Positions 36,531-44,349 of a stretch of DNA of 64,000 nucleotides are shown here, in pieces. The notes beneath the pieces are model-generated. The model did no database searches and was not told the origin of the DNA. It saw nothing but the letters and a program-made list of their open reading frames with translations. The stretch is from Flavobacteriales bacterium UBA4110 (GTDB lineage Bacteria > Bacteroidota > Bacteroidia > Flavobacteriales > Weeksellaceae). The number at the start of each line of letters is the position of its first letter. The first letter of the stretch is position 1. The position numbers were made by a program, and so were the translations under genes. Location of the stretch: assembly GCA_002383165.1 (NCBI GenBank), contig DFXK01000011.1, forward strand, positions 76,791 to 140,790. The letters are read 5' to 3'.

Positions 36531-37112
36531 TTATCCGTGTATTGTTTCTTTATTTCCGTAGGACTGTATGACCTGCGCTTCATATTCCAACCATTCTTCC
36601 CAGCGTTTATTCACCTTTTCCGGTTCGCCGATTTGCCTTGCAAAACCAATAAACGTGGTGTAATGATTGGCTTCGGAAATCATCAAATCATTGTAGAAAT
36701 TTTTCAGTTCTTCATCCTTGATGTTTTCTGTCAGCACTTTGAATCTTTCACAACTTCTGGCTTCTATCATTGCCGCAAAAAGCATTTTATCAACAAGAAG
36801 ATCTGTTCTGTTTCCTCCTTTTACGATGAATTTCAGCAAGTCATTGACATAATCATCTTTGCGCGTTCTTCCCAAGATTCCGCCTCTTTTTTTGATAATC
36901 TCGTGCACCTGATGAAAATGTTCCATTTCCTCTTGTGCAATGGCCAGAAGTTCGGTTACCATTTCTGTATGCTCCGGAACCATTGTTATGAGCCCGATGG
37001 CATTGGTAGCTGCTTTTTGCTCGCACCAGGCATGGTCTGTTAGGATTTCTTCCAGATTGTCTTCTGCGATATTCGCCCAGCGTGGGTCCGTAGGAAGTTT
37101 GAGACGAAACAT
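36531..37112 (-). CDS. miaE: tRNA 2-methylthio-N6-isopentenyl-adenosine hydroxylase MiaE
   Basis: A 193-aa ferritin-like di-iron enzyme that hydroxylates ms2i6A37 in tRNA. The iron ligands follow the Glu...ExxH...Glu...ExxH pattern: WCEQKAA near residue 30, EEMEHFHQVHE near 61, IEARSCERF near 115 and EANHYTTF near 147. Length is normal. It is upstream of the DUF502 gene and divergent from the small membrane protein with a sigma-54-like promoter. Confidence 0.94.
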   Translation of the reverse strand: MFRLKLPTDPRWANIAEDNLEEILTDHAWCEQKAATNAIGLITMVPEHTEMVTELLAIAQEEMEHFHQVHEIIKKRGGILGRTRKDDYVNDLLKFIVKGGNRTDLLVDKMLFAAMIEARSCERFKVLTENIKDEELKNFYNDLMISEANHYTTFIGFARQIGEPEKVNKRWEEWLEYEAQVIQSYGNKETIHG

Positions 37113-37228
37113 TTTAATTTTTTTTGTAAAAATAAGGATTTGAGCGCTTTGTTAAATACTTTCTTTATAAAATTTGTTTTCCAGAATCATTGACCATATC
37201 GTGAAATATAAAATCTTTACGATAATAA

Positions 37229-37245
37229 TTGGCACGAATGTTGAA
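37229..37245 (+). promoter_or_regulatory. Candidate sigma-54 promoter (-24/-12)
   Basis: TTGGCACGAATGTTGAA matches the sigma-54 consensus TGGCACG-N4-TTGC with the -12 C replaced by A. It lies 28 bases before the ATG at 37274. It is the only intergenic TGGCAC found in the window by eye. Confidence 0.45.
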
Positions 37246-37273
37246 AAATCATCATCAACCAAATAATAAAATT

Positions 37274-37507
37274 ATGAAAAATTCAACTCTAATCAATCGT
37301 GCTAAATTATTTATTTTTAGTTTTTTAGCAATTTTCTCATCTGTTTTAACATTTGCACAAGATTCTGCAATTGTAAAAACTACTAATGTGACATCGACCT
37401 CCACTGAAGAATGGCAAACCAATCCGACTTATTGGATTATTGGAGGTGTTATCGTCATCGTTATCGTTGCAATAGTCGCAATGAGCGGAAGAAAGAAAAA
37501 CGATTAA
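37274..37507 (+). CDS. Small membrane protein, 77 aa
   Basis: From ATG 37274 the protein has an N-terminal signal-like segment (residues about 10-28, ending LTFAQ). A short Thr/Ser-rich extracytoplasmic stretch follows, then one membrane helix (YWIIGGVIVIVIVAIVAM) and a tiny basic tail (SGRKKND). Topology suggests a cleaved, single-pass protein with most of the mature chain outside. No family is recognised. A sigma-54-like promoter precedes it and a strong terminator follows, so it is probably a single-gene transcript. Confidence 0.78.
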   Translation: MKNSTLINRAKLFIFSFLAIFSSVLTFAQDSAIVKTTNVTSTSTEEWQTNPTYWIIGGVIVIVIVAIVAMSGRKKND

Positions 37508-37517
37508 GATTTATAAG

Positions 37518-37541
37518 GCGCTTTTTACAAGCGCTTTTTTT
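37518..37541 (+). terminator. Terminator after the small membrane protein
   Basis: GCGCTT and AAGCGC pair around a TTTAC loop and are followed by seven T. Confidence 0.85.
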
Positions 37542-38637
37542 ATGGATTTTTAGACGCTGTTTTTGCTCTCAAAAACTCCAAAACCTTCCAACCTAAGTCA
37601 TCTACTTTCTTGAGACCTTTGGAAATCAAAAACGCTAAGAAAATATTCAGGGGGTAAATAATCAAAACTAACAAATACCAAGGCAGAGAATCTTTCATCG
37701 GAACAACGAGAAAATAAACCAAAGACGAACTCATGCCCTGAGCGAAATAGAAAAAGATGGCATTTTGCCCGACATTGGTAATGAAATTTGGTTTTGTGAT
37801 TTTCAATCGGTTGTAGAAAACAAATAAGGTTACCAGTGAAAATAATGTCCAAATGATGTAAGGAATCTTCGGTGGGAATTTTTGTTTGTTGAGTTTATAG
37901 AACATATCATCTCCGTAATTCCAAAACATCCAAACCAGTGCAACAGCAACTAATCCGTACAAAACAGGAATCATTTTGGTCGGTATTTTCTTGCCTTTCA
38001 TTCTATTTCCAATCAGGAAAACTGTCATATAAAATGCAACATAACCGCCTTGTCCATTAGGATAATATTGAGGAAACAGATTGAATATTAGAGTTAAAGC
38101 CACACAAATCCCGATAAACCAATTGATATGTTTCGGGAAAAATCTCAGAATCAAAACGCAAAGAACGGTCAGGATATAGTAAACTTTCAAATACCAGAAA
38201 CTTCCCATCACAACAGGGAAAGTATCACAGTTAGAATACTCGTGCAAGTACCAATTCCCTAAAACCTGCCATTGTGGTTCAGAAGAAATACTTCTTGGAA
38301 CATATTTGCTTCCAAATGTCGAATAGAAATCCTTCAGCCAATCAAAAGAGAAAAAACTCAGTCCAAAAACCTTGAAGAAATAATCTAGGAAAAACAGAAA
38401 TGTCACGAAAATCATATATGTGATTTGCAGTTTCAGTAATCTGTAAAGTGTTTTCTCAATATTATTCCCAGACGTGATTCCGCTCAAAGCATAAAACAAT
38501 GCGACATCAAAAACCAAAGAAAAAACCCGCGCTTCCACCGGCATATAAAACTGCCCGCTCCAGAAAGCTGTATGGATGAAGATGATGGAAATTGTCGCCA
38601 GCCCTTTGGCAAAATCAATATAGAGGTCTCTTTTCAT
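37540..38637 (-). CDS. Acyltransferase-3 family membrane protein
   Basis: A 365-aa protein with about ten membrane helices. The N-terminal signature MKRDLYIDFAKGLATISIIFIHTAF carries the conserved Arg/Asp and the active-site-like His of acyltransferase-3 proteins, which O-acetylate or otherwise acylate surface polysaccharides and other sugars. No SGNH domain is fused. The substrate is unknown and no polysaccharide genes are adjacent. It is convergent with the small membrane protein; its stop is at the edge of that gene's terminator. Confidence 0.9.
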   Translation of the reverse strand: MKRDLYIDFAKGLATISIIFIHTAFWSGQFYMPVEARVFSLVFDVALFYALSGITSGNNIEKTLYRLLKLQITYMIFVTFLFFLDYFFKVFGLSFFSFDWLKDFYSTFGSKYVPRSISSEPQWQVLGNWYLHEYSNCDTFPVVMGSFWYLKVYYILTVLCVLILRFFPKHINWFIGICVALTLIFNLFPQYYPNGQGGYVAFYMTVFLIGNRMKGKKIPTKMIPVLYGLVAVALVWMFWNYGDDMFYKLNKQKFPPKIPYIIWTLFSLVTLFVFYNRLKITKPNFITNVGQNAIFFYFAQGMSSSLVYFLVVPMKDSLPWYLLVLIIYPLNIFLAFLISKGLKKVDDLGWKVLEFLRAKTASKNP

Positions 38638-38669
38638 TTAGTTGTTTTTGTAAATTTCAACTCACATTT

Positions 38670-38720
38670 TTTGTCATTACGGAGGAATCTAAACTGCTGA
38701 GATTCCTCCGGAATGACAAA
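38670..38720. repeat. Near-perfect 21-base inverted repeat (palindromic intergenic element)
   Basis: Two 21-base arms (38670-38690 and 38700-38720) match with one mismatch around a 9-base loop. The core is GGAGGAATCT / AGATTCCTCC flanked by TTTGTCATT and AATGACAAA. There is no T tract, so it is not a standard terminator. It resembles dispersed REP-like palindromes of flavobacteria; other copies must be searched in the genome. Confidence 0.8.
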
Positions 38721-38864
38721 GATTCTGTTGATTTTCTTTAAATATTATAGTTTTATTTTAATTATCTGAAATTCAAAAATATCATTATTTTCCCAAGTTC
38801 TTTATAATTATTTAACTTTTACTACTCGATAGTTATGCTTATTTTTGAAAGTTCAATTCTACAG

Positions 38865-40634
38865 ATGTCAGATATCATTCAGCTTTTACCGGATCACGTT
38901 GCCAATCAGATTGCCGCAGGAGAAGTGGTGCAAAGACCGGCTTCTATTGTTAAGGAACTGTTGGAAAATTCCGTGGATGCGGGCTCAGACAAAATCCAGC
39001 TTATCGTTCGCGATGCCGGGAAAAATCTGATTCAGGTGGTGGATAACGGCATTGGCATGTCGGAAACAGATGCCAGGCTGGCTTTTGAACGTCACGCTAC
39101 ATCCAAAATCCGCGCTACAGAAGACATTTTTAAAATTGCGACCAAAGGTTTCCGGGGCGAAGCTTTGGCATCGATTGCCGCTGTGGCTCAGGTTGAGTTA
39201 AAGACTAAACAAAAAGATTTGCCCGTCGGAACCAATATCTACATCGAAGGTGGACAATTCCAGTTTCAGGAGCCTGTACAGACTGTCGAAGGTTCTAACT
39301 TTTCCGTTAAGAATCTTTTTTACAATGTTCCGGCAAGACGCAAATTCCTGAAGAATGACAATGTAGAATTCCGTCATATCATTGACGAATTTCAGCGTGT
39401 TGCACTCGCCCACGAATCCATCGAGTTTGAATTATTCCATAATGACGAACCGATTTTTAAACTTAGAAAAGGCGGACAGATGCAGCGCATCGTAGATGTT
39501 TTCGGAAGGAAACTGCAACCGCTTCTGATTCCAATTAAGGAAGATCTTGGGTGGGTGAATCTGCAAGGTTATGTCGCCAAACCCGAAGGTGCCAAAAAAG
39601 TTCGTGGCGAGCAGTTTTTCTTTGTCAACGGAAGATATTTCAAAAGTGCTTATCTAAGCAAAGCTGTTCAGGAAGCCTTTGACGGACTACTCCAGCCAGG
39701 CTATATTCCTTCATTTTTTCTTTACTTAGAATTGGAGCCGGAGAAAATCGATGTCAATATCCATCCCCAGAAAACGGAAGTGAAATTTGAAGATGAAGCA
39801 CTGATTTTTGCCCTGATGCGTTCCACCATCAAGCGTTCACTAGGGATTTATAACGTTGCACCAAGTCTCGATTTCGAAAGAGACCCGAAAATGGAAGCTT
39901 TTTTTGCGCCAACGCCGAGCAAAAGCAACCACAGTTCTCCAATGCCTTCCGCCATTAATGTAGATCGGGATTTTAATCCTTTTACAGCGCAGAAAACATC
40001 TACCGAAGAAATCATTAATCTAACTGAGCTTTATGATGTTACGGCAACGGCAGCGCCCTCTAAAATCAATCTTTTTGAAGACGACGACTTGGACGAGGAT
40101 CTATTCCGTCTTCCAAATGGCTACTGGCTGCTCAACAAAGATGGACAAACTTATATGCTGGATCTTGGCAGGATGCACAGAGTTCTGATGTCTTCTCATC
40201 AGGAAAATCTTCCTACTAAAAAAGCCGGACAAAGCTTATTGTTTTCATTGGAATATCATCTTAATGAAATCGAGAAAAATAAATACAAGTCGATCAAAAA
40301 ATACCTGCCGGATTTCGGTTTCGAGATGACATTGGCTCAGGAAAATGTTCTCAGAATTGAAGCTGTCCCGGAAGCGTTAAAAGAATCACAAGTCATCAAA
40401 TTTTTAGAAAAAATATTTGAAGTCCTGGAATACAGAACAGAAGAAGACTTCTATGAATATTTTGAATACCAATGGGTTAAGCTAAAAACCAAATCAAAAT
40501 TCGATTTCATATATAAAACGGAAGTTGAGCAATTGGTCAAAGATTTCATTGATCTTGGTTTTCCGCAATATACGGTCAACGGAAAAAAATGCTGGCTGGA
40601 AGTGCCGTTTGATGACTTCAAAAATAAATTTTAA
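38865..40634 (+). CDS. mutL: DNA mismatch repair protein MutL, endonuclease motifs apparently lost
   Basis: The 589-aa product starts at ATG 38865 (MSDIIQLLPDHVANQIAAGEV). The GHKL ATPase motifs are intact: ENSVDAGSD, DNGIGM, TSKIRATEDI and GFRGEALASI. The transducer domain follows and a low-complexity linker covers about residues 345-415. The C-terminal dimerisation domain is present. However, where most MutL proteins have DQHAxxExxxxE it reads MLDLGRMHRVLM, and the usual C-terminal CPHGRP-like site reads VNGKKCWLEV. The nicking activity is thus doubtful. The gene is followed by a rhomboid and an EEP gene in an apparent operon. Confidence 0.96.
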   Translation: MSDIIQLLPDHVANQIAAGEVVQRPASIVKELLENSVDAGSDKIQLIVRDAGKNLIQVVDNGIGMSETDARLAFERHATSKIRATEDIFKIATKGFRGEALASIAAVAQVELKTKQKDLPVGTNIYIEGGQFQFQEPVQTVEGSNFSVKNLFYNVPARRKFLKNDNVEFRHIIDEFQRVALAHESIEFELFHNDEPIFKLRKGGQMQRIVDVFGRKLQPLLIPIKEDLGWVNLQGYVAKPEGAKKVRGEQFFFVNGRYFKSAYLSKAVQEAFDGLLQPGYIPSFFLYLELEPEKIDVNIHPQKTEVKFEDEALIFALMRSTIKRSLGIYNVAPSLDFERDPKMEAFFAPTPSKSNHSSPMPSAINVDRDFNPFTAQKTSTEEIINLTELYDVTATAAPSKINLFEDDDLDEDLFRLPNGYWLLNKDGQTYMLDLGRMHRVLMSSHQENLPTKKAGQSLLFSLEYHLNEIEKNKYKSIKKYLPDFGFEMTLAQENVLRIEAVPEALKESQVIKFLEKIFEVLEYRTEEDFYEYFEYQWVKLKTKSKFDFIYKTEVEQLVKDFIDLGFPQYTVNGKKCWLEVPFDDFKNKF

Positions 40635-40637
40635 ACT

Positions 40638-41402
40638 ATGTTTTCACAACTGACACCTGCTACGAAGAATATTATCATCATCAATATAATTTTTTATCTT
40701 GTTAGTAATTTTATTTCATACCCTCTATTTTACGACAAATTTTCAGGTTATTTTCCGTTGTCGCCAAATTTTGAAAGTTGGCAGGTAGTTACACATATGT
40801 TTATGCATTCAAGTTTCAGAGAACCTGGTGGAACACTTTTTCACATCATATTTAATATGATGACATTGTGGAGTTTCGGACCAGTTTTGGAACAGGTTCT
40901 GGGACAGAAAAAGTTTCTGATTCTGTACTTTGCCTCAGGCTTAGGAGGTTTTGCATTGTACAACATCTGGAATTATTATGAAGTGAGTCAGATCACTAAT
41001 TTTTTGACAAGTCAGGCTTATGACATCCACGAAATATATAAGTATGCGGATAATAGTTATTCTGGAGAAATGCCAATTAGTACTAATTCCGAGGCGGTAA
41101 GAGATGCTGCTCAGCAACTTTTCATCATTCTTAAAACCCCGATGGTTGGTGCTTCCGGTGCTATTTTTGGGGTGATAGCCGCATTTTCCACCTTGTTTCC
41201 TGATGCTAAGCTGATGTTTATGTTTATTCCATTCCCTATAAAAGCTAAATATCTTACGCCTATCATCATCGTGGTATCTTTATTTTTAGGATTCAGGCAG
41301 TTTAGCGGAGATAATATTGCCCATTTCGCCCATCTTGGTGGTGCGCTAATCGGTTTTCTCTATATCTGGAGCTGGAAAAAGAACAGAGACAGGATTCAAT
41401 AA
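40638..41402 (+). CDS. Rhomboid-family intramembrane serine protease
   Basis: A 254-aa membrane protein. The catalytic Ser is in MVGASGAIFGVIAAF near residue 178, the catalytic His in HFAHLGGALIGFLY near 239, and the HxxFN-type motif in FHIIFNMMTLWSFG near residue 75. It begins three bases after the mutL stop, and its stop overlaps the next start by one base (TAATG), so it is translated in an operon with mutL and the EEP gene. The substrate is unknown. Confidence 0.93.
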   Translation: MFSQLTPATKNIIIINIIFYLVSNFISYPLFYDKFSGYFPLSPNFESWQVVTHMFMHSSFREPGGTLFHIIFNMMTLWSFGPVLEQVLGQKKFLILYFASGLGGFALYNIWNYYEVSQITNFLTSQAYDIHEIYKYADNSYSGEMPISTNSEAVRDAAQQLFIILKTPMVGASGAIFGVIAAFSTLFPDAKLMFMFIPFPIKAKYLTPIIIVVSLFLGFRQFSGDNIAHFAHLGGALIGFLYIWSWKKNRDRIQ

Positions 41403-42382
41403 TGGGAATCTTACGTTTAATCATAAGCATTTTTCACCTCATTATAGTTTTAATGCTTTTTGGCACTATAATGAACGCTTATATTTCGCCTAAGGTATTT
41501 GGGATGCTTGACCTGCTTTCACTTGCGTTTCCGATACTTATTATTTTACATATCTTATTGTTGATTTTCTGGATCATCAGCTGGAGAAAAAGAGCTGCAA
41601 TCTTTCTTGTCTTAACGCTTTTTTTTATCACGCCTGTAAGACGCTGGATCAATTATACACCTGCAAAGAAAGAAATTCCGAATCTTAAAGTTATTTCTCT
41701 CAACGGAAAATCAGGGAAATTCGGTGATGAGAATATTTACCGTTTTCTGAATGAGCAACAAGCGGATGTAGTTCTCACTCAAGAATACAAAAGTGGTGAA
41801 AACCTGCAAGGCTTTGAATATTTTGAGCGCCGTTTTCCTGTTGTCAAAATACAATCGAGATTTCCAATCCTTAAAAGCGATATTGTAGAAACTGACGCAA
41901 AAAATGGTCGCTGTATATTTGCTGACATCAAGGTAAATGATAAAGTTATCCGATTTGTTAATGTCTATATGGAACCATTTTATATTGAAAAACAAATGGT
42001 TAAACCCAGTGATAATCTCAATGAAAACGAGAAGAAGTTTAAAAATATTCTTCACATGCTGATTCCCACCTTCCGGAAACATCAAAATCAGATAATTCCT
42101 ATCAAGAGTTTCATAGAAAGTTCACCTTTTCCTGTAATTATTGCCGGCGATTTTAACGCTGTCCCTAACTCTTACGAGTATTATAAAATATCCGAAGGGC
42201 TTCAGGATGTTTTTCTAAAAGTAGGAAAAGGCAGCGGCACAAGCTTTCACGACTTTAAATTTCCCCTAAAAATCGACCATTTTTTCGCTTCGTCATCTAT
42301 TGATCCTATTAGCTATAAAGTTGACCGAAGTGTCAGGATATCGGATCATTTTCCGGTGATAGCAGAATTTCGTGTCAAATAA
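41402..42382 (+). CDS. Membrane-anchored endonuclease/exonuclease/phosphatase (EEP) protein
   Basis: The 326-aa product has about three N-terminal membrane helices (residues 5-85). An EEP domain follows, with the catalytic Glu in LTQEYK, GDFNAVPN near residue 257 and SDHFPVIAEF near the end. The active site probably faces the periplasm. EEP enzymes hydrolyse phosphodiesters in nucleic acids, phospholipids or sugar phosphates; the substrate is unknown. It shares one base with the preceding rhomboid gene. Confidence 0.9.
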   Translation: MGILRLIISIFHLIIVLMLFGTIMNAYISPKVFGMLDLLSLAFPILIILHILLLIFWIISWRKRAAIFLVLTLFFITPVRRWINYTPAKKEIPNLKVISLNGKSGKFGDENIYRFLNEQQADVVLTQEYKSGENLQGFEYFERRFPVVKIQSRFPILKSDIVETDAKNGRCIFADIKVNDKVIRFVNVYMEPFYIEKQMVKPSDNLNENEKKFKNILHMLIPTFRKHQNQIIPIKSFIESSPFPVIIAGDFNAVPNSYEYYKISEGLQDVFLKVGKGSGTSFHDFKFPLKIDHFFASSSIDPISYKVDRSVRISDHFPVIAEFRVK

Positions 42383-42479
42383 TTTTCGATATTTGTTTTT
42401 ATGAATCGCAATAACTAGAAAATATAAACCATTATTATGATTTGGCGATTACATAAATGACCTTTAAAACAATCTGCAT

Positions 42480-42836
42480 ATGAAACGTATTGCTATAACT
42501 GCATTATCTGCAATGTTATTTTCCTGCTCCAAAAACGAGTCATCGTCTGCCATAAATGAAAATTATGAGCAAGCTCCGCAAATTACTTATGATACTACAA
42601 CGGTTGATTCTTTCGGTCCGGGAGCAACGTCTGAAAGTGTAATGGCGAGGATCAATGCTGTTGCTATAAAACGTGAAAAAGATAGTCTTGCTGCCATTGC
42701 AAAATTGCAGGAAGAAAAGCTTGAGAAAGAAAAGGCTGAGAAGGAAGCTAAAGAAAAAAAGGAGCAAAAAACACTTAATGAGACAAAGGCTGAGACTTTA
42801 CCTGTCTCTGACACGAAAGTTTCTACCACCAATTAA
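42480..42836 (+). CDS. Small lipoprotein with charged coiled-coil tail
   Basis: A 118-aa protein. The N-terminus MKRIAITALSAMLFSCSKNES is a lipoprotein signal with Cys at 16. A Ser/Thr-rich part follows, then a Lys/Glu-rich helix (LEKEKAEKEAKEKKEQ) likely to form a coiled coil, then a polar tail. Function is unknown. It stands 97 bases downstream of the EEP gene. Confidence 0.75.
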   Translation: MKRIAITALSAMLFSCSKNESSSAINENYEQAPQITYDTTTVDSFGPGATSESVMARINAVAIKREKDSLAAIAKLQEEKLEKEKAEKEAKEKKEQKTLNETKAETLPVSDTKVSTTN

Positions 42837-42853
42837 ATTTTTGAGTTAGCCCC

Positions 42854-42897
42854 AATAAAAAACCGCCCCTAAAAGTATCTAGCTTTACGGAGGCGGC
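42854..42897 (-). terminator. Terminator for the DUF5689 gene
   Basis: On the minus strand CCGCC and GGCGG (with a TAAA/TTTA inner pair) form a stem followed by TTTTTTATT. Confidence 0.55.
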
Positions 42898-42932
42898 TTG
42901 TAATTATTGATTAGTTATTCTAAACAGTCAGA

Positions 42933-44330
42933 TTAGAATATATTGATATCGTCCAATTGCATAACTGTTGATATACCACTTGGGTTAGAACTAGAGTGAT
43001 TAGAGTTATACTCGAAGATTATATATCCTGAACCAGTTGTACTAGTAGGCAAATTACCAATTCCACTAGGTCTGAAAGAATCTTCATAGTTAGAACCAGT
43101 TCCTCCAACAACTTTTCCTTTAGAAATATCAAATTGGTTTGTAATGTCATTTAACGTTGCAGCAGAAGGCGTTGCCGGGTTATAGTTACTAGACCAGTAA
43201 ACTTTAAGAACATCTCCATTATAATATCCAGCGTTCGTTTTGAAACTCACTTTATTGGTTTTTGCAAAATCTGCGACAGGAATTGCGAATTGTGTTTTTG
43301 TTAAACCTGCATTAAGACCTGAAATTTGAATGTACTTATTACTATTATAAGTTTGGACATACCATTTCTTACTTCCTGTAACTGATAAGTTGTAGTACTT
43401 TGGTAAGAAGGTATCAGTTGAAGTCGCATACGATTCAAAATTTTCCAAATTATCAAAAGAGAAACGGGTTCCATTCAAATCAAGATCGCTTAAGCCTCTT
43501 ATGTAACCTTGTGGTGTTGAATTATATTTACTCAAAATCATAGTAACACTTCCACTACCTTGGTACTTAGGAGAAATTGCATTGGATGAGAAACTGGCAT
43601 AAGCACTAATTCTAAGAACAAGTAAACCTGCAGACTGATCAATTATATTTCTGTCATATCCTGAGGCATACCCACCAACATCAGTAAAGTTTTTAGTAAG
43701 TTCTGGTGTATTAAACTGAACATTGTTAATTTTTACTAATGTATTAATATTTCCGGTAGATGCTAATGCCGCACTAATTGAATTAAATTCTTTCGGTACC
43801 ATGGTTGCAAGGATAGGAAAACCGTCTGCTCCACACTGTCTTGCCATATATTTAGAAAGTTTAGTTGGATTAATTCTACCTACTTGTCCAGCTCCTTGAT
43901 AAGTTGGATCGTACTGACCGATTTTATTCGCACCATTATACTTCACCACTACCAGTCCTTTTAGATTCAATTTCACCTTAGCACCAACAGGCCAATCTGT
44001 GTATAAATAAGAATTATCTACATCAATCTCGAACCCAATGGTAGGATTTGAAGGTTGATCCTGAATAAAAATTTGTTTATAAATATTACCTGTAACGTCA
44101 GTAGAAGCTACATATCCTTCTACAACATAATCTTCAGAAATAATATCTGCTTCTGTTGCGTTTTGTTTAGCTTTTGCAGATAATTCAGCAAGTGTATGAT
44201 TTACCGTCCCCAGATTATCTGTACAAGTCACTGGTGGAGTTTCATAATCATCACTTTTTACACACGAGCCTAAGGTCATAAAACCTGCGATAGCAAAAAT
44301 TGCTGTTTTTAAATATATTTTTGTTTTCAT
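42933..44330 (-). CDS. DUF5689 lipoprotein
   Basis: The 465-aa product has a lipoprotein signal (IFAIAGFMTLGSC, Cys near residue 23). The DUF5689 region covers about residues 40-290: OB-fold-like strands such as DYVVEGYVASTDVTGNIYKQ, VGAKVKLNLKGLVVVKYNG and YIRGLSDLDLNGTRF. The remainder (from about 295) is a beta-sandwich that looks like a carbohydrate- or choice-of-anchor-type domain. DUF5689 lipoproteins are often encoded with TonB receptors. The gene is 19 bases downstream of the receptor gene, so it is in one operon with it. It likely sits on the outer-membrane surface as the receptor's partner. Confidence 0.9.
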   Translation of the reverse strand: MKTKIYLKTAIFAIAGFMTLGSCVKSDDYETPPVTCTDNLGTVNHTLAELSAKAKQNATEADIISEDYVVEGYVASTDVTGNIYKQIFIQDQPSNPTIGFEIDVDNSYLYTDWPVGAKVKLNLKGLVVVKYNGANKIGQYDPTYQGAGQVGRINPTKLSKYMARQCGADGFPILATMVPKEFNSISAALASTGNINTLVKINNVQFNTPELTKNFTDVGGYASGYDRNIIDQSAGLLVLRISAYASFSSNAISPKYQGSGSVTMILSKYNSTPQGYIRGLSDLDLNGTRFSFDNLENFESYATSTDTFLPKYYNLSVTGSKKWYVQTYNSNKYIQISGLNAGLTKTQFAIPVADFAKTNKVSFKTNAGYYNGDVLKVYWSSNYNPATPSAATLNDITNQFDISKGKVVGGTGSNYEDSFRPSGIGNLPTSTTGSGYIIFEYNSNHSSSNPSGISTVMQLDDINIF

Positions 44331-44349
44331 TTTAATAAAAGATTTAAAA

